From Archilochus colubris (lineage: Eukaryota; Chordata; Aves; Apodiformes; Trochilidae), in contig CM041084.1 of the NCBI GenBank assembly GCA_023079485.1, positions 105,796,967 to 105,860,966 on the forward strand: a stretch of DNA of 64,000 nucleotides, read 5' to 3'. The notes beneath the pieces were generated by a model. It was not told where the DNA came from, searched no databases, and worked only from the letters and a program-made list of their open reading frames with translations. A program made the position numbers and the translations under genes. Position 1 is the first letter of the stretch; the number at the start of each line of letters is the position of its first letter. Shown here in pieces: positions 23,336 through 36,400 of the stretch.

Positions 23336-24654
23336 AGCAGAGCTTACAATGCAGCGACAGCCCAGCCCAGCTTTGTTTACATTGCAACAGCAGCAAGGAA
23401 GGTGGAGTGAGTTCCCTACTGAACACATCTTTCCCCCCTCAAAAGAAGTAGCTGCAAGGTCAGCGCTGGGGGTTTGGGACTAAAGGAGGGCTCCTACATA
23501 GCTGACATTGGTGGGTTTGAGTGGGGTGTAGTGACAGATGAACCCCCCCTCCAAAAGGTCCTATTTCTGTCCAAGTACCGACAGCTCACAGACTGCCTGC
23601 ACATCCAGGTGTTTGCAACACAGATGCCTGCACATGAACCAGCTGCTTTCATACCTGATAAGGAGGTGCCTTTAGAGCTTATTCCATCTGGCTTACTTAA
23701 ACATCAACATCAGCTAAATGGAACTGACTAAACATCAACTAGGGACCCTGCAAAGAATGTGAAAAGATGAGATTTTCCTCACAAATATCTCTTTTAATGT
23801 CCCCAGCTACTGTACAATCCACCAGCTGCAGAAACAGCAAAGCTTGGATCTGTGTTTTGCCTTCAAATTCTTCAGGATCTTGTATCACACAAGTTGACTG
23901 AAGAGTTTCTTGCAGTTTGAGTATTTCTGTTATCTTGTTCCAGAGTGGATTCTAACGTGTCCACTAAGGCTTGTAAATTCTCCTGTCAGTAGGCAAGCTT
24001 GCTGCTTGCTGAGACATCTATACAGCTGTCTATTTTCATTAGACTTCTGGAAAGAGGGGGGGAATACTGGTCAACAGGTTTTAAAACACCCTGTTGCAAA
24101 TATCAGAGAGCCAAATGGTTAGATAGACATATATGCACAGGCTACCTGGCTGCTTTCCTAAGTCTAAGCTTTTTGGAAATGTACATAAAAAGACTCTTCT
24201 GCCATAAACTGATTAAACATTTACTGGAAAGTTGATTTGTAGACTGGCAGACCATCAGTATGGGTTTGGGGGGATTGGAAAGCTCATAGGCCAACTCTAA
24301 CAAAGGCTTTAAAAATTTAGAGGAATTATGTAAGATATAGTAGTGCACGGAACACAATTTGAACTCCAGTTTGAAAGAAAGTCTGTGGAAAAACAAGCAA
24401 TTCCAATAAAAGTTAACCTGTATTGCTGTGTAATCATTTCCAATGACAGGAACAAAACTGAAGGATCAGGCTGTTCTTTATTGCTGCAAACCACTGCCCA
24501 TCAGGTCTTTGTTTTGTCTGAAGTGAGTAAAAGGATTGTTGTATTGTTGACAGCAAATGAAAGGACAAAGTCATGCAGCACTTGTACATCTGCAAGAGGG
24601 AGCATGTTGTGTTTTTACAGATACAAAAAGATAACCTAATTCTTTCATTTTGAC

Positions 24655-24897
24655 ATGGTCAGATTTTCTAAAATGGATACAAGTTACTCCTGGGGAGCTT
24701 CCAGTTGGACACAAGAGAAAACTTTTTAACAATGAGAAAGATAAGCCATTGGAATAATCTCCCCAGAGAAGTGGTGGATTCCCCATTGGACACTTAATAT
24801 TCAGCTGGACAGGGAGCTGGGCCATCTGATCTAGGGGGTGCTTTTGCCAAGAAAGGTTGGACCAGATAGTCCTTGAGGTCCCTTGCAACCTGGTATT
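24655..24897 (+). mobile_element. CR1 LINE 3' fragment, divergent subfamily
   Basis: Plus-strand CR1 end with a different 3' module from most copies here. It has GGATACAAGTTACTCCTGGGGA near 24674, a CCATTGGAATAATCTCCCCAG block near 24747, GAGAAGTGGTGGATTCCCC near 24767, then GGTTGGACCAGATAGTCC and TTGAGGTCCCTTGCAACC at the terminus near 24890. No intact ORF remains. Confidence 0.82.
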
Positions 24898-25310
24898 CAC
24901 ACTTCAGAGGAAAGTTCTGAATTCAGCCTGCCAGCCTGAACTAGTGGAAGGTGCTTCAGTCCCACCGGGCTGGGAGACAAAAGGACAGACTGAAAGTTGT
25001 GTAGTCTTAGTTTTGTTCTATTTCAAACAGTCTACCTGGGAAGCAGGACCAATCCCAGGGAATAACCCAGGGAGACACCAGAAGCAGAGTGCATTTCATC
25101 CTCAGAAACTGTGAATGAAGCGTTAGGAACCACTATCGAGGGATTTTATATGAGATTAAATTTCTGAGATGGGCAGAACTATACAGAGAAATCCCAGGTA
25201 ACACCCTAAAGAAACAAATTATATGCAGTGGGAGTCACTTGAAAGGGGCTCCCTCCAAGTGAGATGAAGTAAAAGAAGGAAGAATCTACCAGGAAAAAAG
25301 CTCCAAACAG

Positions 25311-25355
25311 AAAAAAAAAAAAGAAAAAAAAGAAAAAAAAAAAAGAAAAGAAAAA
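25311..25355. repeat. A-rich (AAAAAG)n tract
   Basis: About 45 purine-only bases, A runs punctuated by single G. Simple repeat. Confidence 0.85.
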
Positions 25356-28300
25356 TGACCTAGGGGAAAAACAATGACATGGGAAGTTCTGAGGACAAAA
25401 AATATTATCTAAGTATGTAAAATACTATTCGTTGCTTCCCCTTTCCACTTCCTCTTCTCATTGAGACATATATCCCATAGCGTATAGAACAGTGTTGGCT
25501 AATAAGTGTTATAAGCTCTACGAGGGATGGTGTACTTGCAATAAATGCTGTCTGTAACTTGCTCTGTATACGAATGGGAATGGATAGTAACAATTTTCAA
25601 AGGCAGAAAATGACTATCACAGTGCCATGGAAGGTTTCCAACTCAAAAAAGAAGGAAACAAAAAAAAAAGGAAACTTTCCTATACACTTGCCTTAGTAAC
25701 TCGGTTAGTAGCTAGTGAAGGCCAGCTGAATAAACGGATGAAGAAAGCTTTACTTTTGATGAGAACTGTTTAACCAGAAAGTTATCTTGGAAATTGTTAC
25801 TTAGCAATTGTTGAATAGATAAAGCCATATTTCTTAAGCAAAACTACCTGACAGTCTTACTTAGCTGCTAGCAATCTGATGTGCATGAGAGCTGAAAGCC
25901 ACAACAAAAAGATTTTAATGTTTTATAGTACTAGGCTTGCACAAAGTCATGTGTCTTCTTTGGCTTCATCTTGGTGCCAGTGACTTCTCAATGCCCCATT
26001 TTATGGTACTTTAATATGTCTGTGTTATGTTGATTTTTTCATAGTGGGATCAGGAAAAGAAAAAAAATTGCAAAACCCATAAACATTTGTTAAAAAAACT
26101 TTGTCCACTATATCTACATTTGTAACAGTCCACCCTGGAACCTTCTGAGTAATATTATTTTGGAAAACACCTGAGCATACACCAACAACAGGTAGCATGC
26201 AGGTAATCCCATATCAGTCTCTAGCTCTGGATCCAAATCTTTTCATGCAAACAGGCCTGACTAAACTCTTTAAGTGCAGAGATTGCCATTTGAGGCTTTC
26301 CAAAGAGCTACTAAGTTTAGGAACAAGCTGCCTGCCATGGGAGATGAACTCTATGCTCAACTGGATTAACACAAGGCTGTCCTTGAAACATGCTGACAAC
26401 CTATGCAGCAGTTTGTGTACGTTTCATACGAGAATTAAACTCAAGTGAAGTGTTGCACCCTTGCCAATAATTGTGCAGAGTGCCTTGTTCTCTGTTTGCA
26501 GTGCCACACTCAAAAGTAAGAAATGGCCATGAGTCCAATTTAGAGGAGTATGCACATCTCCCTTTAGCTATGCAGCCACTGAACCCAGATTTAAATATTA
26601 GTTTAAATACAGGGAAAAAATGAATGGAACAGAGTGTTAGTGCGGGGTTTGGTTACTGGCCCACAGCTCGTTGAAGCTGCAGAAACAAAAGGCATTTTTT
26701 GAGTCATTAATTGGTTTGTGGATTATTTTTTTTTTGTTGACATTTTTTGTTGCTGGAGATTCCCTGCTCCTCCCCATCCACAAAAGGATTTCTCCTCACT
26801 GGAAAAATAGGTAGCTAGATCCTACTTTTACACACATTGAAGCTTTCCTTTCCTTTAATACCTTCAAAAGCCACTGGGGTAGAAGAGATTGACTACTGCC
26901 AAGATTAGTTAGCACTCATCCAATTATGCTTTGTGGTGGTTTTACAAAGCACAGGTAGGATCTCATCTGGACAGCTCAAAATTAGAGCAACCTGCCAAGC
27001 AAAAAGATAATGATGTATTGGAAAGGATGATATTCAAGGGCTGATTTACAAAGACTTAATGGCCTGCAGTGAAGACAGTGTTGAGTTTTCTAAATGTCTT
27101 AGTGCTGGATCTCCATTTTTACTGACAAGAATAATGTAATTGAGCCCAACATAAAACGTAGGACTAATAATACTAGAGGAAAGAAATACTCTGCTTTATT
27201 GTGCATTTCTGTGCTGTAAAATAACTACACTGTCAGTATCAGTAGTGTATGGTTTAGTTCTCAACATTTAGCTAATATGTCTTCTGTCCTAAAGTATGCT
27301 TCCTAGAATAGTCTTCTCAGATGCTTCTTAGGAGCAAGTGCATGAATCACTTGGGAATCTACTGTGCTGTGCTTTTTCCTGTGGCTCACACCTTACTGTT
27401 GCAGTTTTAAGTGCCCTCTGGACCCCCTCAGATCTGTTATGCTAAATAGCTAATAAGGGTGCTCTGTAAATGCATGGACATTCTAAGATGATAAAAACTT
27501 TCCTCCTTAAAACAAGAAGAGGTTGAAGTATTTTTTTATTTCAGATAAAATTTATGAAAAACAATTATTTAGAAAGACAGAAGATTTAGGTTTTCTGATC
27601 AGCCCAGGCAAGGGTTCTGCAGTACGTACTCACCAAAACTTACTTATGAGAAGAAGTGAAGTCCCCCAGTAATGAAGTGACAGGTGTTTGAAATACATGC
27701 TTGGAGTATATTATATCTACTGCCCAGTTATTTGGTACAAGACATGGTTGGCGGTACCAAAGTTAAGCATGAACTGAGAGCACCAGATATTTTATGTCAC
27801 TACATGAATGTATTTCTTTTATGTTCCTTTTCGTGTGAGAATGATATAATGTAATATAATGACTATGTAATTTCAAGACCTCAGTTTTATACCTACAATC
27901 AATCTGTAGAATACAGACAGAGCAGAGCTCTTCTGAGTCAAGGTTTGACTTCCAATTCCATCTCTGATTCTCTATTGATCAGGGCCTACATGGAGATCAA
28001 TCTCCTAATATAGTTATTCAGATGAAGGCAGCTTGAATACTGGAGGGCTACAGAACACCCTCTTACTTGGATTTTAGGTATGTGTGAGTCTTTGAGAAGC
28101 CTTAACCTCATTTGTTTAAAATATCAAGTTTTTCAAATAATTGGGCACAGTTAGAAGAATTTTTCTAGTAGAGGACCACAATTGTGGCAGATGATTCAGA
28201 ACTGATATGTCACTGAAATTGGAGGAAAAGTTTGCATGACTCCTATCTTCAGCAAGCCAGTGAAGCTTGGAGCTATTACTACTTTACTTCAGTGGGAAAC

Positions 28301-29336
28301 ATACATAGAAATATATTTACACATGTATGTGCAAGTTTTTTAAGGCTTCCAAAAGGAGGGATTATACTTAACTTTTTTTGTAGGAGACTAGGAGACTCTT
28401 TGCAAAGCTTAATTCAGAACAGGCAGGCTACTCTACTACTGTGTTACCTGAGCTAACATGTAAATATGCTCATGTGTTCCCATATTCTAGCAGCTGTGCA
28501 GTATAATATTGGTGAGCTAAACAAATCCCAACAGAAGCACCCAATGGAAGGACTGTCCAGGCTGGTCACATGTGACAGGAAATGTTTGCTGATGGGGTGC
28601 TTCATCTTCTGTGCAGTGGAGATAAACCTCTTGATTCATCACTTGTGCTTAAAACAGCTAGTCCAGAGGTAAGCATCACTAATCCCTCAACTCCCAGTAG
28701 AGTCATGAATTTTTCATGTATCTAATTTGTTCAGGGCAAGTCACCACCTCTACGTTTCTCCCAAGCCAGACTTGACACCTGTATTCCTTGCAAACACTGC
28801 AAGTTTAAGTGAGGTATTTTTATCAGAGTTACCTTGTGGCTCATACACAATTCCATAATGGAAGGGGAAGAATGAAAAAACTGTGCTTTGAACTTCCATA
28901 GTTCCATTTCCTCCTAAAGTTCTTAAAAACCCCACAAAATACCAGCAAGCTTATCTTTCCTCTGAAAGGAATATTTTGTATGGGAAGCCATCAGTACTGA
29001 CTGTAACAGACACCACATTTTCTGATGAGATATGTATCACTGAAGCATGTGGTTGTACTGAGCATATCCAGGATTACTAAGAGAGATGGGGAATAAAAAA
29101 GAAAAAAGGAAGGAGCATACGAGGTGCTCAGAGCTTCTTGTAGAGACTAAGGTTAATGAAACCTAAGTCAGCCATTGCAGTCATTCTTATTTCAGGTCAG
29201 AAGAATGTTATAGCAAAGCAGCTTATACAACCTGAAATTCAAATTGAACTCAATCTATGCAAGCAATGCTCATTTTATGAAGAATGATATTAGAAAAAGA
29301 CTCCTGGGTACCACTGACTGGTAGGTTTACTGTATG

Positions 29337-29386
29337 TATACAGGAATTTAAATCTGAAAATGAAACTTTCAGGTAATTCCTGTATA
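29337..29386. repeat. Perfect 12-bp inverted repeat with inner stem
   Basis: TATACAGGAATT (29337-29348) is the exact reverse complement of AATTCCTGTATA (29375-29386). Inside it CTGAAA (29354-29359) pairs with TTTCAG (29367-29372) around a 7-base loop. A transcript could fold into a hairpin of about 50 nt with one asymmetric internal loop. Confidence 0.75.
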
Positions 29387-32300
29387 TTACACATTGGTAT
29401 CTTATTTGAGTTTATTAAGTAATGTTAATGTGCCTACTTTTCATAACTTAAAGCATAAAAGCAAATAAAATAAGCTAAGCAGTTCCCTCCATTGGGAAGT
29501 AAAATTCTCAAAAGTGTTACTTCCAAATGCATGGTAATTCATATACACAGTGATTTTATGAAGAAGAAAATAAATAATGTCTCTTGCATGTTCCTAACTC
29601 AAGCCAGGCAGGCATTTTTGAGCACATTTAATATTTTAAACAAGATCTATTTCCTTCTCTAAAGACAAGGGCTGATGCCTGAGGCTCAACACCACCACCT
29701 TTCCATCCAGAGGCATCAGGGAACATGTCTTGGCACTTGCTGATCAACACCCATCCTTTACAGGGGAGACACAATTGTCATGGCCTCATCTGCATGAATA
29801 TTTCCCAGGAGGATGATCTAACTGCTGGGCATTAACCATGAAGGTTAAGTAATCCTGCATGCTGGGACTGAAACCCTGTTTTCCCTCTTCCAGGAACCCT
29901 CAGGTATCAAATGAACCTCTCCCTCTTTCCAGCTCACTTTTATATACAGGAGGGATATAACATGGATCTTGCATGTAGCAGAAGTTGTAGGCTTTAATCT
30001 GCTTAAGCAGAGGATGAAAATGGATCTAAACTTCCCTATTTCAGGGGATCTCTGACTTGGTTTTCACAGATAACCCAACCAGATGTTGAGAAGAAGACAG
30101 CCCAGCAGATGTGTACCTATGAGGTCTAACCTGGCAGGTATGAGCATTCCAGGTGAGATGGCCCTTTCTGGGTTTTGACCACACTGAGATAAGTGCCTGG
30201 GCTGGCTGGTCCATCAGCCCTGCCAACACTGGGATACACCTGTATCAGCATAGGAACAAGCCTAAGAGCCTTAGTTGCCTCCTCTGGGAGGTTATGAATG
30301 AGCAGAGCTGCTCGCAGATCTGAACTTGACTTCCTTCCTTCCAAACCTGTACTATAATGAAGGTAAATCTATTTCAGTGGTTGCTTAATGTTTATTCTGA
30401 GCAGGCAAATGTAGAGCTTGGATGCCCATTAAGTTACTTGGAATAAAAAGGAGGAAAAAAACATTTATTATATGGGGAAACAACGTGATTCTAAGCTCAG
30501 AAAGTTTCTGGTCAGGTACCAAAGTCTTTCCTCAGTTACTCTGAAGGAATTACTTGAGTTGTAAATGTCAAGCTTGCAAATAGTTATACAAGTGGTAGCC
30601 TAGTTTTGGATGGGTTTCAGTCACGTTTCCCCATCCTATCTTACCCAGGCCACCACTTCTAATTCCTGCCTGTATCCATCTGGCAGCAGGCAGCAGCAAC
30701 ACAGTGGCTCATCACCTGTGTTTGTACTCACAGCCTGTCCTCTACCCTCTCCTGAAATGGATATGAAGCTGGGATACCAGTGCTTGTCTTTCCCCAGCAG
30801 GGACAAAATTTCCCCTCTGGCCAGCCACTGCCAGTCACATCGCTGAGCTCTTCTCTTAGAATTGTGTCAAAGTTGGCTAAAATTGGAGGACCGTGAAGGA
30901 GATGGCCTGGAAGCATGATTGAATTGGTCTCCCTTGGGCACCCAGGGCATTTTACAACCAGTGAAATGTAAAAAGGAAAATGATAAAAGCTGTATTTCTT
31001 CCCTACAAAGCCCATCTTGTGGGAGAAGAGACGTCTGTAATGTAACACTGTGCTGCTACATACATGGCAGTATTTTTCACACCAGGGGCAGTGGTAAGAT
31101 CCATGGGGAATCCATTTCTTTCTAGTCTGTAGGTAAACACACTTATCTTGCAGCATAAACAAGACATCTTGCACTGTCAGAAATAGTAAGAAAAGTTTCA
31201 AATGTAACAATGTTCAGCTGAAGAATATTAATGTATATTCAGGCATGAAGAATTCAATTTCCCCAAAATTGCTTTGGAAGAGACAGGAAAATATCTAGAG
31301 ATCTCAAAACATTTTCCCCTCAATCATAATTAGCATTTAATTCAAATTAGATTACATCATTAGTAAATAAAAAATAAACAGGAAAGCGTAATGTTGCTTT
31401 AAGTTGTCAGATATCTCAAACCTGTGTTTGCCTACATTCACGCACTTTTAAACAAATTCATGTGTTCAGTTTTAAAAAAAATATATGAACACCTGAGAAT
31501 GGATTGCATTCATAAATTACTGTGGGACAAAATACACTGTGAATTCAAGATGGGGATTTCTCACTGCATACTCCCTCCTCATACTCATTGAAAGGTACCA
31601 TACCCTGTTTTCACTGAAGAGGGCTAACTCATGTTTATCATAGGTAAAAAAAAAATACCCTGGTTTATTCTGTAGCAAATTCTGGTCTCGTTATCTACTT
31701 GGTATGCATTAATCTGCAAGCAGTGCCACAGAGGATCAGTGTGCTAAACACTAACTAAACACTATCCCCTCCTTAAAGCAGAGGGATAATAAGAATGAAC
31801 AGCTGTGGGTAAGGGTAGGTGCACCGACCAGAACCACTGTGCATGGTTCTGTAACTTAAAGCAAGTCCCTTGACTTTCATACTTTGTTTTTCCATGTCTG
31901 CAAAACAAGAAAGGATAATAATTGCCTACCTCATGTGATTATTGTGAGTCCTTATTTCTTATTAGCAGTGGTAGAAAAACCTGACCATTTTACAGACTAA
32001 GAAGAGACACATAAATTTGAGAATCAGAATTGCAAATCAACTTCCCTGCCCATACTGCCTTTCATTGCTCAAACCTCACACCATTTCTTTCAATATTTGT
32101 CTCAAACACCTAATCTTCATAGTCTGTTCCATACTTTAATGGAACTTTAATTATCATTATTCATAAAATTGAAGGTAAAAATATCTTCACATGCTACATA
32201 TATGTTCCTGTCTATAAACATCTCTTATTGGTAGAAACTGTGTACATCAGAGCTGCAGTTATCCCTGGTCCAAGCCTAGCTCTATCAAGCAAGTTCCTTC

Positions 32301-33369
32301 ATCACAGTCCTTTCTCCATTACTGTTTCCCTAGCTTCATGTGCAGAAAGGAAAACATTCCCTGACAGAGATGTTAAAAGAGGTGGATATGCCACTGCAAG
32401 AGAGACTGCCTTGAGGAAATAGCTCCTCAGGGACTGAAGAGTGGGACAGATATTGTGGAGCATTCTCACCAGCCTCCTGCAGCTTCCCTGCCAAGGGGAG
32501 AGGCTCAAGTCTGAAGCTCAAACCCAGCTGTGATTTTAACCCAAAAGCCTGACTGTGCAAAGAACTTCATCTTCTAAAGGCAAGTAGGCATATTCTTGTA
32601 GTCCTTCAGAGCACTAGGCAAAAACCACATATATTTATACACATTAAGACCAAAAGACATCTGAGTGGTAAGGAGGAAATGGAAAGGACTGCCTTCAGAC
32701 TGATTTTGAGTAGTGGACTGTAATGTGCTTTTTAGCCAAGACTGTTACGAAGTTAGGAACACAAGTTTTTTTCTTGTTTCCTTGCATTTCCCTTGGCACT
32801 CATTCCCATGCTACAAATGCTGAAGCTGTACCAGGATTTACCCTGAAGTTGCAAAAGTGGTTAAAAACAGGTATTGAAAAGCAGAGTGCACACCATTTCT
32901 GGCTGTGTCTGCTTAAGCAGAGAGGTAGATGGCTACTGCTGTTAAACAAACATGCATACCTGTATAAACAAAAGACCAAGGAAAACCAGCAAATGCCTTA
33001 TGATCAAAGGGAAGAAGAGCCAGTGAAGATGATAATTGCAGTTAAAGGTTTCTGGAAGCAGTTGCTACCTTAGTATTTTATGTGTGTCTTATTTCACCAA
33101 ACCTTGCTTAGACTTTAGAAGGAGCTAAGAACCACACAGCAGCACCACTGGTCAGCAGCACCACAGATATTGAGGGGTTTACCTAGCAGGAGATTACTAA
33201 AACAGCAGCTTTGTCATTTCCCCATCCCTTCTCTGTTACACTCACTCTCAACAAGACATTTCCTGCTATCTGCTCCTTTGCACTCCTGCTCCTGTCAAGT
33301 TGTAACATCATTCATTTTCTGCAGAGCTGTAGTGGAACAAAGCAATCAGACACCTCTGATTACCGAGAA

Positions 33370-33474
33370 GTGGGTGTGAGCCGGTATCAAATCCACCTGT
33401 GCCCAATTAGGGCAGGCCCCCTATTGAGCATGTGCAAGACCAGGGGGCCAATAAAAGGTGAGGCTCACACCCAC
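33370..33474. repeat. Nested inverted repeat in a possible LTR-like promoter segment
   Basis: GTGGGTGTGAGCC (33370-33382) is the exact reverse complement of GGCTCACACCCAC (33462-33474). Between them GGCCCCCT (33415-33422) pairs with AGGGGGCC (33442-33449). The right half also contains CCAATAAAAGG (33448-33458), a CCAAT box fused to a TATA-like element. Downstream GC-richer sequence (to about 33670) stands out from the surrounding intron. This could be a solo LTR, a foldback element or a real promoter. No target-site duplication or internal viral sequence was found, so the class is open. Confidence 0.4.
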
Positions 33475-36400
33475 CGAGCAGCTCACTCTTGGGCTAGTCA
33501 CAAGAGAGGCTGGTAGCTCATTGAGCCATGGTCTGATCTTGCTAGTTTCCACTATGTGAGTATTAGACTTAGAGCACAACTCTCAAGTCTATACTGCTAC
33601 ACCTACTCAGACCTTGAGGCACCGATCCCTGAAGAAAGATTCGTCCTGCTACATGTCTTGCTACACAGAGTCACTTTTGCCTCACTTAAATATCTGGCAG
33701 CCAGTTTCTCTCAGTGTTGTTGCAATGACTTAAAGGGGTCTATGGGATCTTAAGCCAGATTGGTATCTTACCCTTGAAATATAAAATTTCAAGTTCAGTA
33801 TTGAAAATAAACAATACTTCACTGAGAGATATTCTATTTAGATCAATTCCAGTTAAAATATTTTTATTGAAGTAGTATTACTACAAATCAATATACAGTG
33901 CCTCTGCAATTGTACCCTAAATTATAGACCTGAGAATGAAATTGATTTCTGATTTGAAACATTCTTCTGTTTCTTGGAAGTCTAAAGAAAATCCATATGG
34001 AAGGGGGCATCACTGCCTTCATTAGTATCCATTTAAAAGTGAATGTCTACCATTTGTCCCCAAATCCACTTTTTACAGCCTTGCACAGATCAACACAATG
34101 CAATTTTCATGCAAAATCAGATGTTCTTAAGTTAACTGCAGAGAGGCAGAACAGATGAGTGATTTGAGGAGGGCAAGGCACTGCAGGAAAAGACCACAAC
34201 TGGGAACACAAAGGATGGCATCTAATCTGCCTGTTGCAACTGTTACAGATGTCCTTTTTATCACAATAGACTCTTCCTCAGAAAAGGGCAATGTCATCCA
34301 CAGAGCAGATTTTGTCACATATAAAATGTTCAGAATTAGGTCTCCAATCAGCCATCCACAGCCCTGTCAAGGTATCTTAAAACTCTCTTTTAAAATGACG
34401 ACTGCCCTACTTTGTTTTAGGACATAAACCCTCAGCCAAAACAGAAAAATTCCATTAAGTTTCAAAACATTTCCACACTTACTTTTTAAAAAGTGAAGAT
34501 TGCTTCACCCATCAATATCTCAAGATAGTGAGAAGTCTGTAGCAACTCTGGATGCTATTTAGCGTCACATGAACAGACTTCCTATAAGCTTCCACGTGCA
34601 CAGAGTTTACTCAGTCAGGAGCAGTGCCAGCTCAGACCACTGAAAGTGATACAGTGACATCCATGCCGTGTTCTGCCACCACAGGGGAGATGCTGTCAGA
34701 CTCAAACCAGGCTGCTTTGGGTGGTCCATCACCTGGTGGGTTAGTTCTGCATCTATATGATCAGTTCACAGCTAACAGTGATGAAATTACATCAATGCTT
34801 AAGTTTATATAACTTGGAAGGAAGACTACTTAAGGATGGGTAAATGCTGGAATACAAGTATTAGAATGACTGCTTTTTAAGTGACTTTTCAAAATAAACC
34901 TCATGAACAATCCAGATACCCACTCCCATAGCACCTGGATAACAGCATTCAATAAGAAGACAAGAAACCAAGAATAAGAAGTAGCACAATGCTTCTGTTC
35001 AAGTCAAGTTCTTTCAATCCAGAGGAGCATGTAATTTAGGAAAGGAGACTTTGGGTTTCCTGCTCTTTCTGTGGAGGGGAAAATTTTTTTCAGGATAGTT
35101 CCTGTATCCGTTTCCTGATGCTGAAATGCTAAATTATGATATATTAAAGTTTTGGGTTTTTTTCTAAATAATTACTCCTAGATGATAATAAACAGTAATA
35201 AACAGACAGTAAAAAAGACAAGCACTGTCACAGTTTAGTGAAGAGTCAATGAAAATTGATGCAGAAATGAAAATGTAATCAACATTGAAAGACACTGTTT
35301 ATGTGTGCTGTGCATATATTTCATATTGATACCTTTTTAAAAAAATGGATTGTTAGAAAACAGGAGAAATGTTTTCTTTTTTTTTTTTTCCTTTTAAAAA
35401 GAGCATAATTCTGTACTGCAAACTTTGGTATTAAAGAAGAAATTACCTCTAGACTTCTGAATTTGACACATCTGCAGAATTAGGCAATTGTCTGATGTGT
35501 GGTCCTTAGCATACCTGTATAGTTAATCTTCCCCTGTCCTGTGAGGTTCTCCCCATTAATTGCTACAATTAATCAGCATAAAAAATTAAGCAACAAAAAG
35601 TATGAAGGTATCAAAATACCTGATTAATTATCTGTTGTTGCAATTTCTCTCCAGACTCTGAAAGAGAAAGAAAATAATTATTTTTTACATATGTAAGTGA
35701 ATATGATTTGCTAATACAGAGCAGAACCCAGTGAATTCAGGAAAAAAATAATCAAACCTTATAATGAAGAAAGAGAATTTAACATGTACAAATGACTTGA
35801 CACTTCAAAATGGAAATCTGACCGAAGTAAAAGAAGCACAAACCCCTCTTAATCAGGATGTGATAAATGTAAGACTGAGGTATGTATCCAGTCTTGCTAA
35901 CCTAGAATCCCACAAGAGGTTGCATTTGAAGAGAAGACAAAAAATTTGAAATTTGTGCTACAAAGCATCTTAATCTGTGATTACTGCTGCATGTTCACGT
36001 CCCTGAACAAGTGGCAGCATCCAGAGCTCTAGATCTGACCATTGGAGGAGTAAAAGCAGCTTCTGCCTAAAATAAAATTACATGCCTGTGTCAAGACTGA
36101 GGTTAGGCACCAGCTGGCTGAAGGAAGAAATTCTATCCTGATCCTATCCACAAAGTGGCAAGCTAAATTATGGTCTTGCTTCCTTATTCGTGCCTTCTTC
36201 TGCAGTGTCCTTCAGTGTGCTCCTTGGAGACACAATTAAAGCCCAGAGAGAGCATTGCTTTTCTACAGACATCTGGGACCCCAGCAGCAATGGCATCTCA
36301 AACCAGTTCTTTACTTTTAGATCAAAAGGGAGAGTAATTCTGCCTCATTTACTGTTCCCATGCACTAGTTTTCAAAAGGGCAGCTGGTATCAATTACCCT

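Larger units (their letters stand above)
24898..33369. other. CHST9 intron, stretch without genes (a)
   Basis: AT-rich intronic DNA. It contains a purine-only A-rich tract at 25311-25355 and a 50-base inverted repeat at 29337-29386, listed separately. A minus-strand frame of 160 codons at 30728-31210 has no recognisable family or splice context. Nothing else was recognised. Confidence 0.45.

Noticed and set aside
30728..31210. 160-codon minus-strand frame with CPWCEKYCHVC cysteines
   Set aside because: The cysteine spacing is not a zinc-finger pattern I recognise, there is no splice or homology support, and it sits in intron. A frame this long is possible by chance over 60 kb.
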